Assembly: GCA_037144355.1 (NCBI GenBank)
Contig: JBAWWY010000005.1
Span: 19,286 to 83,285, forward strand
Reading direction: 5' to 3'
DNA: 64,000 nucleotides
From: JBAWWY01 sp037144355
Lineage (GTDB): Bacteria; Bacillota; Clostridia; Peptostreptococcales; Anaerovoracaceae
Shown here: positions 8,498 through 15,960 of the stretch, piece after piece
Position numbering within the stretch: the first letter of the stretch is position 1
Layout of the letters: each line of letters opens with the position of its first letter
The notes under the pieces: generated by a model
What the model was told of the DNA's origin: nothing
The model's input: the letters and a program-made list of their open reading frames with translations, nothing else
The model's database searches: none
Position numbers and translations under genes: made by a program

Positions 8498-11038
8498 ATG
8501 GCTGATATAAAGCAAAACTTTTGGGCAATGCCTATCGAAGATGTATTTGGTAACTTGAAAACAAGCAATAATGGAATCACAAATGAAGAGGCTCAAAGCA
8601 GGTTGAAAATATATGGAATCAACGGTATAAAAGAGAAAAAGAATAACAGCGCCATAATTTTATTCATATCGCAGTTCAAGAGCCCTATAATATTAATACT
8701 ATTTTTTGCTATTGGACTTTCGTTTTTTTTGAAAGACACGGTAGATGCGTTGATAATACTTACTATTGTGTTGGCAAGTGGAATTTTGGGATTTTGGCAG
8801 GAATATGGTGCAAATAACGCTGTGGAAAAACTATTAGCCATGGTACAAATCAAATCTAATATTATTAGAGATGGAAAGGCGATTGAAATTTCAATCGAGA
8901 ATATCGTTCCTGGAGACGTGGTGGTTATCGAGGCGGGGGATTTGATTCCTGCCGATTGCCTGATCATTGAATCAAATGCCCTTTTCATAGATGAAGCTAC
9001 ATTGACCGGGGAAACCTATCCTTTAGAGAAAGAGGCAGGAATACTACCGGAAGAGACGGCTCTAGCGCAGCGAAAGAATTCCTTGTGGATGGGCACCCAT
9101 GTTATAAGTGGAAGTGGTAAAGCTGTTGTTTTAAAAACTGGCAAAGAAACTGAGTTTGGCCAAATATCCGAGAGGTTGAAACTTCGGCCCACAGAAACTG
9201 AGTTTGAGCATGGTGTAAAGCAGTTTGGATTTCTACTAATGGAAATAACTCTGATGCTCGTGATAGGAATTTTTGCAATAAACGTATATCTGCACAGGCC
9301 GGCTTTGGATTCTTTCCTATTCTCATTGGCGCTTGCTGTAGGATTGACACCGCAATTGCTTCCAGCGATTATCAGCATCAATTTGGCTCATGGTGCCAAG
9401 CTCATGGCAAAGGTCAAAGTTATTGTGAAACGTCTATCTTCAATAGAAAACTTCGGAAGCATGGATGTGCTTTGTTCCGACAAGACAGGAACTCTAACTG
9501 ATGGAATTGTACAACTTCAGGCAGCTTTGGATATTGATGGAAACCAGAACGAAAAGATTCTTCTATATGCATATCTGAATGCATCATTTGAATCCGGATT
9601 TATTAATCCTATCGATGAGGCAATTAGAACTTATAAAAAATTTGATATCTCAAGCTATAAAAAAGTTGCGGAAGAACCTTATGATTTTATCAGGAAGCGT
9701 TTGAGCATTCTCTTATCAGAACCAGATATTAAAGCTCCAAATGGCAATAGTCAGATTGTAATTACCAAAGGCGCCTTGCTAAATGTATTGTCAGTATGCA
9801 CGAAAGCTGAGTTGGGAGATGGGACGGTAGTAGACATTTCAGAAGCACAAGAGAAGATTCAAAAAAAATATGAAGAATATAGCAATCTTGGGTATAGAAC
9901 CTTGGGTGTTGCATATAAAATCGGCATTGAATCCCTGCATGAGAAAGAACATGAAAAAGACATGATATTTCTTGGATTCATTACATTATTTGATCCATTG
10001 AAGGCCAATATTGTGAAGACAATCAACGAGCTGAAGGATTTGGGAGTGGACCTTAAAATCATAACGGGGGATAATCGCCTCATTGCTGCCAATGTAGTCT
10101 CACAAATGGGGATCGTCGGTGGCAAAATACTCACTGGACCTGAACTTCATCAAATGAGCGACAATGCATTGCTTAAACAGGTTCCAGACATATCTGTATT
10201 TGCCGAGGTTGAACCTAATCAAAAGGAACGCATTATAATTGCGCTGAAAAAAGCGGGTTACGTTGTTGGATATATGGGAGACGGAATCAATGACGCTTCG
10301 GCGCTTCATGCCGCCGACGTTGGTATATCAGTGGATAGTGGTGCGGATGTGGCAAAAGAAGCTGCAGATATTGTTCTTCTTGAGAAAAATTTGGAAGTAC
10401 TGATTGATGGAGTAAAAGCTGGAAGAATAACTTTTGCCAATACTTTGAAATACGTATTCATGGCTACCAGCGCAAATTTCGGGAATATGTTCAGCATGGC
10501 TGGAGCTTCACTTTTCTTATCATTCCTTCCATTGTTGCCAAAACAGATATTATTGACAAACTTGCTGACCGATTTTCCAGAGATGACAATAGCCTCCGAC
10601 TCAGTTGACGATGAAATGATAACTAAACCGAGACGTTGGGATATTGGCTTTATTCGCAAATTCATGCTGGTGTTTGGGTTGGTAAGCTCCATATTCGACT
10701 ATATGACTTTCGGAGCGCTTATATTTCTTGTCCATGCATCAGAGATCCAATTCCGGACCGGATGGTTCCTTGAATCTGTTATTTCTGCTTCGTTGGTTGT
10801 GCTGGTAGTCAGAACAAGGAAATCTTTTTATAAAAGTACGCCTGGTAAACTCCTGGCTATTGCCATATTTTCCATTGTTGGGGTGACCTTGCTTTTGCCT
10901 TACACACCACTAGCAACGGTACTGGGTTTTAAACCACTTCCACTATGGGTTCTTGGGATGTTATTGGCAATTGTATGCATGTATATGATCACGGCTGAAA
11001 TTGCCAAGAAAATTTTCTACAAAATAGTAAAATACTAA
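8498..11038 (+). CDS. mgtA: Magnesium-translocating P-type ATPase (MgtA/MgtB type)
   Basis: P-type ATPase of 846 residues, about the family length. The actuator motif TGET is near residue 170. The phosphorylated aspartate is Asp328 in SDKTGTLT and the hinge is GDGINDA near 594. The membrane motif GLTPQLLPAI before the phosphorylation site resembles the GLTPEMLP of type IIIB Mg2+ importers and separates it from Ca2+ or heavy-metal pumps. ATG 8498 has a GAGGGGAG site. The gene stands alone between a terminator and a convergent msrBA gene whose stop overlaps by 4 bp. No M-box riboswitch fits in the roughly 117-nt leader; a TATAAT lies near 8412-8417. Confidence 0.88.
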   Translation: MADIKQNFWAMPIEDVFGNLKTSNNGITNEEAQSRLKIYGINGIKEKKNNSAIILFISQFKSPIILILFFAIGLSFFLKDTVDALIILTIVLASGILGFWQEYGANNAVEKLLAMVQIKSNIIRDGKAIEISIENIVPGDVVVIEAGDLIPADCLIIESNALFIDEATLTGETYPLEKEAGILPEETALAQRKNSLWMGTHVISGSGKAVVLKTGKETEFGQISERLKLRPTETEFEHGVKQFGFLLMEITLMLVIGIFAINVYLHRPALDSFLFSLALAVGLTPQLLPAIISINLAHGAKLMAKVKVIVKRLSSIENFGSMDVLCSDKTGTLTDGIVQLQAALDIDGNQNEKILLYAYLNASFESGFINPIDEAIRTYKKFDISSYKKVAEEPYDFIRKRLSILLSEPDIKAPNGNSQIVITKGALLNVLSVCTKAELGDGTVVDISEAQEKIQKKYEEYSNLGYRTLGVAYKIGIESLHEKEHEKDMIFLGFITLFDPLKANIVKTINELKDLGVDLKIITGDNRLIAANVVSQMGIVGGKILTGPELHQMSDNALLKQVPDISVFAEVEPNQKERIIIALKKAGYVVGYMGDGINDASALHAADVGISVDSGADVAKEAADIVLLEKNLEVLIDGVKAGRITFANTLKYVFMATSANFGNMFSMAGASLFLSFLPLLPKQILLTNLLTDFPEMTIASDSVDDEMITKPRRWDIGFIRKFMLVFGLVSSIFDYMTFGALIFLVHASEIQFRTGWFLESVISASLVVLVVRTRKSFYKSTPGKLLAIAIFSIVGVTLLLPYTPLATVLGFKPLPLWVLGMLLAIVCMYMITAEIAKKIFYKIVKY

Positions 11039-12042
11039 ATGTGGCAGCTGCCACCACCATTTTTATCAAAATATCTCTGATGATATTCTTCGGCAATCCA
11101 AAATGTTGAAGCAGGGGTTATCTCAGTTACTATAGCCTTATTAAAGTGGCCGGAGTTGTCAAGCTGAAGCTTGGCATCCTCGGCTTCTTCCTTTTGTTTT
11201 GACGAATGCGTGAATATTGCAGAACGGTATTGGGAACCATAATCTGGGCCCTGTCTATTGAATTGAGTAGGATCGTGGATTTCAAAGAAAACCTTAAGAA
11301 GTTCCTTATAACCTATAACTGCCGGATCAAAGACAAGCTGGACTGCCTCCGCATGACCGGTTTCATTTGAGCACACTTGCTTGTATGTTGGATTTTCCGT
11401 ATGACCGCCGGTGTATCCAACTTTTGCATCAATAACACCGATTACTTTTCGGAATTCTGATTCAACTCCCCAAAAGCAACCTGCTGCAAAAGTAGCTATT
11501 TCAAAGGCAATGACTTTATCGTCAAATGCTTCAATCGGTGCTTTCTCCAATTCGTCTAGAGGGTAAAAATCCAAAGCTACTGAATTGAGGCAATATCTAA
11601 GGCCGGTTGGCTTTGGCCCATCTGAAAATACGTGGCCCAGATGACTATCGCATCTTTTACATAATATTTCAGTTCTCGACCTGCCAAAACTATTATCATC
11701 GAGTTCATTTATATTTTCCGGAGCAAATGGCTGGAAAAAACTTGGCCATCCAGTTCCTGAATGAAACTTTGAGTCTGACTTAAAAAGCGGCAGTCCGCAT
11801 GCGGCGCAAAAGTATACTCCATCTTCCTCTTCGTCGGTTAGAAGTCCGCAGAAAGCCGGCTCTGTTCCTTGCGCTCTAAGCACAATATAAGCTTCACGTG
11901 GCAATCTTTTAATCCACTCTTCTTTTGACAAGTTCAATTTTTTAACAATCCTAGGTTTAGCTGGAGCACCGTCTTTTCCCAATAGAGAAACAAGACTTGT
12001 CTCATTTTGAAAGCTAGGGTTTACATTTTTATTTTTAAACAT
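11035..12042 (-). CDS. msrBA: Bifunctional methionine sulfoxide reductase MsrB-MsrA fusion
   Basis: Repairs both stereoisomers of methionine sulfoxide. The N-terminal MsrB half contains HSGTGWPSF, two zinc-site CxxC pairs (CAAC, CKRC), a catalytic Cys in RYCLNS and a likely resolving Cys in EPAFCG. The MsrA half begins at about residue 183 with the catalytic Cys in AAGCFWG, continues with YTGG and YGSQYRS, and ends in GGGSCHI, a C-terminal recycling Cys. At 335 residues both domains are complete. The ATG at 12042 has GGAGGTG upstream; the frame extends 36 bases further without a better site. It has no signal peptide, so it is cytoplasmic. It converges on mgtA with a 4-bp overlap. Confidence 0.93.
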   Translation of the reverse strand: MFKNKNVNPSFQNETSLVSLLGKDGAPAKPRIVKKLNLSKEEWIKRLPREAYIVLRAQGTEPAFCGLLTDEEEDGVYFCAACGLPLFKSDSKFHSGTGWPSFFQPFAPENINELDDNSFGRSRTEILCKRCDSHLGHVFSDGPKPTGLRYCLNSVALDFYPLDELEKAPIEAFDDKVIAFEIATFAAGCFWGVESEFRKVIGVIDAKVGYTGGHTENPTYKQVCSNETGHAEAVQLVFDPAVIGYKELLKVFFEIHDPTQFNRQGPDYGSQYRSAIFTHSSKQKEEAEDAKLQLDNSGHFNKAIVTEITPASTFWIAEEYHQRYFDKNGGGSCHI

Positions 12043-12137
12043 TGGATTACACCTCCATATTATTAAACGGTTTTGCATACTAATATTTTATGCCCAAAAT
12101 CACCTAAAATCAAACATGTTAAGATTGTGCGATTGAA

Positions 12138-12166
12138 TTGACATTCAAGAGTGGGGAACATATAGT
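12138..12166 (+). promoter_or_regulatory. Sigma-A-type promoter
   Basis: TTGACA (12138-12143), 17 bp, TATAGT (12161-12166), placed 44 bp before the start of the small membrane protein gene and oriented with it. Confidence 0.65.
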
Positions 12167-12210
12167 TATTGATTGTAGAGAACATATTTATTGTGTGAGG
12201 TGGAAGTATT

Positions 12211-12414
12211 ATGGGATTATTCTTAGGGCTTGTAATAAGCAGTATTGGGCTAGGATATTTTATATATGGAAAGAAAATGCAGGAGCCAAGGTTTTTGTAT
12301 ATTGGGCTTGCAATGATGGTATATCCATATTTTTTCAGCAATATAATCGTAATGTTAGCCATAGGAATCATATTGGCTGTAAACCCATTTATTATCGGAA
12401 GGTACTTCAACTAG
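12211..12414 (+). CDS. Small two-helix membrane protein, unknown function
   Basis: A 67-residue protein with two predicted hydrophobic helices (about 1-19 and 40-62) joined by a short charged loop (YGKKMQEPR). ATG 12211 follows GAGGTGG and a consensus promoter at 12138-12166, so it is very likely a real gene although short. It lies 48 bp upstream of the Fe-S protein gene in the same orientation and may be co-transcribed. I do not recognise a named family beyond small conserved clostridial membrane proteins. Confidence 0.7.
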   Translation: MGLFLGLVISSIGLGYFIYGKKMQEPRFLYIGLAMMVYPYFFSNIIVMLAIGIILAVNPFIIGRYFN

Positions 12415-12462
12415 AAAAATCAGAAATAGCCTAAATTTTGATAATTTGAAATGGAGAATTAA

Positions 12463-13227
12463 ATGAAAAATGAATTTGAAGCTTTTGTAATAGAATTTGT
12501 GAGATGTTTCAACGAGAAAAATGAAAGTGGACCTATTTGGAGAGAGCCTTGTTTTGCGTATGCAGATGCATCCGATCCAATGTTCTCAGAATTGAAATCC
12601 GTGATAGGTGAACATCATAAATTGCCTAAGGATATTATGGAGGATGGGAAGACCGTAATCGCATATTTCATTCCTATTGGCAAGAATATAGCCGACTCAA
12701 ATATTCCTGGCTATTTTGCTTCCGAAGAATGGGCAAGAACCTATCTTGAAACTATTGATTTGATTAAATCCATCAATAATGGGCTTAATCATCTTTTTAG
12801 CCTTCATGGATGGAAAATTGCCATGACAGCGGACAACAGAAGTTGGGATCCGGAAACCATGAAATGCAACTGGTCCCATCGGCATGCGGCATACATCGCA
12901 GGTCTTGGAACATGGGGAGTCAACCATGGATTGATTACAGAAAAAGGCGTTTGCGGCAGATTCGGAACTTTGATTACGGATGCCTATATAGAACCAACAA
13001 AGAGACCTGAAAAGGAATACTGCCTATACAAACAAAATGAAAGCTGCAAGCTTTGCGTTAGCGCATGCCCGGTTTCAGCCCTTGATGTTCCTGATACCTA
13101 TGACAATTGGGCTTGCAAAGCAGTAACGGATGAAAATGCAGAACATCATGAATCAATTGGATTTGCAGATGTTTGCGGCAAATGCATGTGCGGCATGCCT
13201 TGCTCTATGAATATTTCGGCAAGTTAA
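12463..13227 (+). CDS. Short QueG-like 4Fe-4S protein
   Basis: Protein of 254 residues resembling epoxyqueuosine reductase in two blocks. A central segment WSHRHAAYIAGLGTWGVNHG then GTLITD matches the QueG cobalamin-domain pattern. A C-terminal ferredoxin-like part has CKLCVSACP and CGKCMCGMPC, enough cysteines for two [4Fe-4S] clusters. True QueG proteins are about 100 residues longer, so this is probably a paralogue with a different substrate. The start is ATG 12463 behind GGAG. It has no signal peptide or membrane segment. Automated annotation would likely say epoxyqueuosine reductase; that specific activity is not supported. Confidence 0.7.
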   Translation: MKNEFEAFVIEFVRCFNEKNESGPIWREPCFAYADASDPMFSELKSVIGEHHKLPKDIMEDGKTVIAYFIPIGKNIADSNIPGYFASEEWARTYLETIDLIKSINNGLNHLFSLHGWKIAMTADNRSWDPETMKCNWSHRHAAYIAGLGTWGVNHGLITEKGVCGRFGTLITDAYIEPTKRPEKEYCLYKQNESCKLCVSACPVSALDVPDTYDNWACKAVTDENAEHHESIGFADVCGKCMCGMPCSMNISAS

Positions 13228-13310
13228 TAATAAGCCATCGCTTCTATTTATCAATAAGTAGAAATTAAAACATAGATAATAATGCAGGTATTAAAAGCTG
13301 GAGATTAAAT

Positions 13311-13652
13311 ATGAAAATAGACATAATAAATATCGAAAGCGACCATCCGACCCTGGAAATTGCCAAGGGTCGGATATTGAGCGCCGTGCCCTCAGCCAGG
13401 CGCCGTGGATGCAAGTACATCAAAATCATCCACGGCTATGGCTCCTCCGGAACCGGAGGAGCCATAAGGCAGGCTATGCCTGCCTTCCTGGCCGGGCACA
13501 AAACCAGCGGCTTCATACGGGACTATGCGGTTGGAAGCGATTTTTCTCAGAATCGGGATCCCGGAGTACGTATTTGTAGCCTCTATCCTGAACTGAAAAA
13601 AGATCCGGATTATAGAAATGGAAACGAAGGCATATCTATAATTGTACTATAA
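13311..13652 (+). CDS. Small Smr-domain protein
   Basis: A 113-residue protein resembling the C-terminal Smr domain of MutS2, including HGYGSSGTGGAIR, which fits the HGxG nucleic-acid-binding/nicking loop of the family. No other domain is present. The start ATG 13311 has GGAG about 10 bases upstream. The gene is visibly GC-richer (13380-13520) than its neighbours and contains five perfect inverted repeats, listed separately. It lies immediately upstream of, but separately promoted from, a two-component operon. Function is inferred only from the fold: nucleic acid binding, possibly nuclease. Confidence 0.72.
   Translation: MKIDIINIESDHPTLEIAKGRILSAVPSARRRGCKYIKIIHGYGSSGTGGAIRQAMPAFLAGHKTSGFIRDYAVGSDFSQNRDPGVRICSLYPELKKDPDYRNGNEGISIIVL
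13345..13563 (+). repeat. Cluster of five perfect inverted repeats inside the Smr gene
   Basis: Arms read directly: ATCCGACCCT 13345-13354 / AGGGTCGGAT 13366-13375; GCCGTGGATG 13402-13411 / CATCCACGGC 13427-13436; GGCTCCTCCGG 13440-13450 / CCGGAGGAGCC 13453-13463 (2-nt loop); AAGGCAGGC 13466-13474 / GCCTGCCTT 13478-13486 (3-nt loop); CGGGATCCCG 13554-13563. All lie in the coding frame. Confidence 0.85.
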
Positions 13653-13659
13653 TATAAAA

Positions 13660-13702
13660 ATCACAATCTGTTCACAAAACATTCACAAATAGAGTATATA
13701 TT
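13660..13702 (+). promoter_or_regulatory. 11-bp-phased direct repeats and -10 box of the first two-component operon
   Basis: ATCACA (13660), TTCACA (13671) and TTCACA (13682-13687) recur exactly every 11 bp, the spacing of OmpR/PhoB-family half sites. Nine bp later is TATATT (13697-13702) as -10. No -35 hexamer is needed if the last repeat replaces it. This suggests activation by the adjacent regulator. Confidence 0.65.
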
Positions 13703-13738
13703 CATATTTAGAAGATAAATATTTTGAGAGGTGGCAAA

Positions 13739-14410
13739 ATGCCAAGAATACTTATCGTTGACGACGAGGTAAATATAAGGGCAATATTGAGAAGATATGC
13801 AGAACTGGAAGGCCATGAAGTGGTTGAAGCCAAAGATGGACTTGAGGCTCTCAATAAAGTCAAAATTAAAGACTTCGATATTATTCTGATGGACATAATG
13901 ATGCCTGAGCTTGACGGATTCTCCGCTTATAAGGAGATTCACAAACTCAAAAAAATTCCGGTAATAATGCTGTCGGCCAGAGGAGAAGAATACGACAAAC
14001 TTTATGGTTTTGAACTTGGGATTGACGACTACGTTGTAAAACCATTCAGCCCAAAGGAAGTCATGGCAAGAGTCAATGCTGTTATTAAGAGATGCGGAGA
14101 ACCAAAAGTTGAGCAACTTGATAAAGCTTCATTTGAGGGACTTGAGATTGATTTTACAGGCCGGGATGTCTTGGTGGATGGACGAAAAATAAAATTGAAA
14201 CCCAAGGAATATGAACTCCTGTTTTATCTTGTGAAGAATAGGAATGTTGCATTGACCAGGGATAAAATATTGAATGGTGTCTGGGGATACGACTATTATC
14301 TTGATGACAGGACAATTGACGCACATATAAAAGCAATCAGGGCAGGTATTGGAAAATACAGAAAGTATATTGTTACAATGAGGGGAATAGGTTATAAATT
14401 TGAAGTTTAA
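13739..14410 (+). CDS. OmpR/PhoB-family response regulator
   Basis: DNA-binding regulator of 223 residues. The receiver domain (1-115) has the acidic pair in IVDDE, phosphoacceptor Asp52 in ILMDIMMPE, and Lys in VVKPFSP. The winged-helix output domain (about 130-223) includes LKPKEYELL, LTRDKIL, RTIDAHI and RGIGYKFEV. ATG 13739 is chosen because GAGAGGTGG precedes it; an upstream TTG at 13724 has none. Its 3' end overlaps the kinase gene by 11 bp. The 11-bp repeats in front of its promoter and in front of the downstream exporter operon suggest self-activation and control of the exporter. The stimulus is unknown. Confidence 0.92.
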   Translation: MPRILIVDDEVNIRAILRRYAELEGHEVVEAKDGLEALNKVKIKDFDIILMDIMMPELDGFSAYKEIHKLKKIPVIMLSARGEEYDKLYGFELGIDDYVVKPFSPKEVMARVNAVIKRCGEPKVEQLDKASFEGLEIDFTGRDVLVDGRKIKLKPKEYELLFYLVKNRNVALTRDKILNGVWGYDYYLDDRTIDAHIKAIRAGIGKYRKYIVTMRGIGYKFEV

Positions 14411-15866
14411 CTTATCAAGTATAAAATTTCGTCTTTGGCTCTACCTGACAATTTTTATTGTCTTTGTCATGGCTGCAATTTGGATGCTCCAGACAGTTTT
14501 TCTTGAGCCTTATTATGAGTTTGTAAGAACCTCCGATTTAAAAAGCGCCGGCGCGGAGATTGCAAAAGCATATGGTGAGAATGATTTTAAAACTTATGCC
14601 GAAGAAGTATCCTATAAGGACAATATTGTGATAAACATATTCGACCTACAAGGCAATTCAGTCTACGAGGCTAACAGCTTCGGTATAAGAGGACCGTTTG
14701 GCCAAGCTCCAGGAAACACCGATGTTCCAAAACAAGTCAAAGAAGGCCAGCAAACATTTCAAAAGGAATTTTTCGCAAATAGCGTTGCTGCTCTAAACAA
14801 ACAGGACAACAAGGAAATACTTTTGAAATTCAGCGATTCAAAATTCAACGATCCGAAGTTCGACAGTTCGGTTCTGCTTTATGTTACAAAGGTTGCAGAC
14901 GGGTATCTCTTTGTCTCGACGGAAATAAGGCCAATTGATGCAACTGCGAAGATTATTGAGAGCCAGTTGATGATAATAACAATCATTGTGTTTATCTTGG
15001 CGGCTTTAATGTCCATACTTATTGCGATTTCAATATCCAGACCATTGAGTAAAATAACACTTGCATCAAGAGAGCTTGCAAATAAAAGATTCCCAGATGA
15101 TTGCAAGGGTGGAAGCTATGCTGAAACTAGAGAGCTTGCTGAGACGCTCAGAAAGACTGCAGCTGATTTAAACAAGGCAGAGAATCTACGGAAAGAATTC
15201 ATAGGCAATATTTCACATGACCTAAGAACTCCCATGACAATGATCAAAGCTTATGCTGAAGCATTGAGAGATTTGCCAGACGAAACACAGGAACGACGAA
15301 ATAGCGATTTATCAATCATAATACATGAGAGCGACAGGCTGGCGGAAATGATAAAGGACCTACTTGAACTTTCAAAACTTGAAGCGGGCATAAACAATAC
15401 AGAATTTATGGAATTTTCCATTACGGATCTTGTTAAAGAGGTTTTAGGAAGCTACAACTTATATAAAAACAGGGATAACTACAATCTGCTATTTGATTAC
15501 AAGGACAATATTGTGGTTGTTTCAGACAAAAAGAAGCTTGAACAAGTTCTTCATAACTTAATATTCAATGGGATAATCCACACAGGAAAAGACTTAACCG
15601 TTACTGTCAGACAGATCAGCTCAAATGATAGAATCAGGATTGAAGTGCTTGATTCAGGTGATGGGATTCCTGATGATAAAATTGATAGCATTTGGGAAAG
15701 GTATTTTAAAATCGAGCAAAATACAGGGCGAACATCTGAGGGAAGCGGCCTGGGACTTGCTATAGTAAAGTCGGCGCTGGAATCTATAAAGTCTGATTTC
15801 GGAGTATACAATAGTGAAAACGGCGGTGCGGTCTTCTGGTTTGAACTAAATCAAAAAAACAATTAG
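14400..15866 (+). CDS. Sensor histidine kinase partner of the 13739 regulator
   Basis: Membrane kinase of 488 residues. TM1 is about 14-35, an extracellular sensor loop about 36-192, TM2 about 193-215, then a HAMP-like linker (ISISRPLSKI). The HisKA box has phospho-accepting His273 in NISHDLRTPM. The ATPase domain shows the N box (LIFNGIIH, with Gly where Asn-Ala is common), DSGDGIP and SGLGLAI. The start is TTG 14400 with AGGGGA upstream, overlapping the regulator by 11 bp. The extracellular region shows no recognised ligand-binding family. The neighbouring exporter suggests it senses an envelope-active compound or cell-wall stress, which is inference. Confidence 0.9.
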   Translation: MKFNLSSIKFRLWLYLTIFIVFVMAAIWMLQTVFLEPYYEFVRTSDLKSAGAEIAKAYGENDFKTYAEEVSYKDNIVINIFDLQGNSVYEANSFGIRGPFGQAPGNTDVPKQVKEGQQTFQKEFFANSVAALNKQDNKEILLKFSDSKFNDPKFDSSVLLYVTKVADGYLFVSTEIRPIDATAKIIESQLMIITIIVFILAALMSILIAISISRPLSKITLASRELANKRFPDDCKGGSYAETRELAETLRKTAADLNKAENLRKEFIGNISHDLRTPMTMIKAYAEALRDLPDETQERRNSDLSIIIHESDRLAEMIKDLLELSKLEAGINNTEFMEFSITDLVKEVLGSYNLYKNRDNYNLLFDYKDNIVVVSDKKKLEQVLHNLIFNGIIHTGKDLTVTVRQISSNDRIRIEVLDSGDGIPDDKIDSIWERYFKIEQNTGRTSEGSGLGLAIVKSALESIKSDFGVYNSENGGAVFWFELNQKNN

Positions 15867-15883
15867 ATAAATAATACCCAGCA

Positions 15884-15926
15884 TTCATATAACTTTCATA
15901 ACTTGTTCATAATTCATAGTTAGAAT
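15884..15926 (+). promoter_or_regulatory. 11-bp-phased TTCATA repeats and -10 box of the exporter operon
   Basis: TTCATA occurs at 15884, 15895 and 15906 (exact 11-bp period), with one extra copy at 15913. Nine bp after the third copy is TAGAAT (15921-15926). The layout is the same as at 13660-13702. Confidence 0.7.
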
Positions 15927-15960
15927 GAGGTTATGGAAAAATGGATGAGGGGGAATAAAT

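Noticed and set aside
13311..13652. Smr-region hairpins as a mobile repeat (REP/MITE) inserted in DNA
   Set aside because: The arms encode conserved Smr residues in frame, there are no flanking duplications, and each hairpin has a different sequence.
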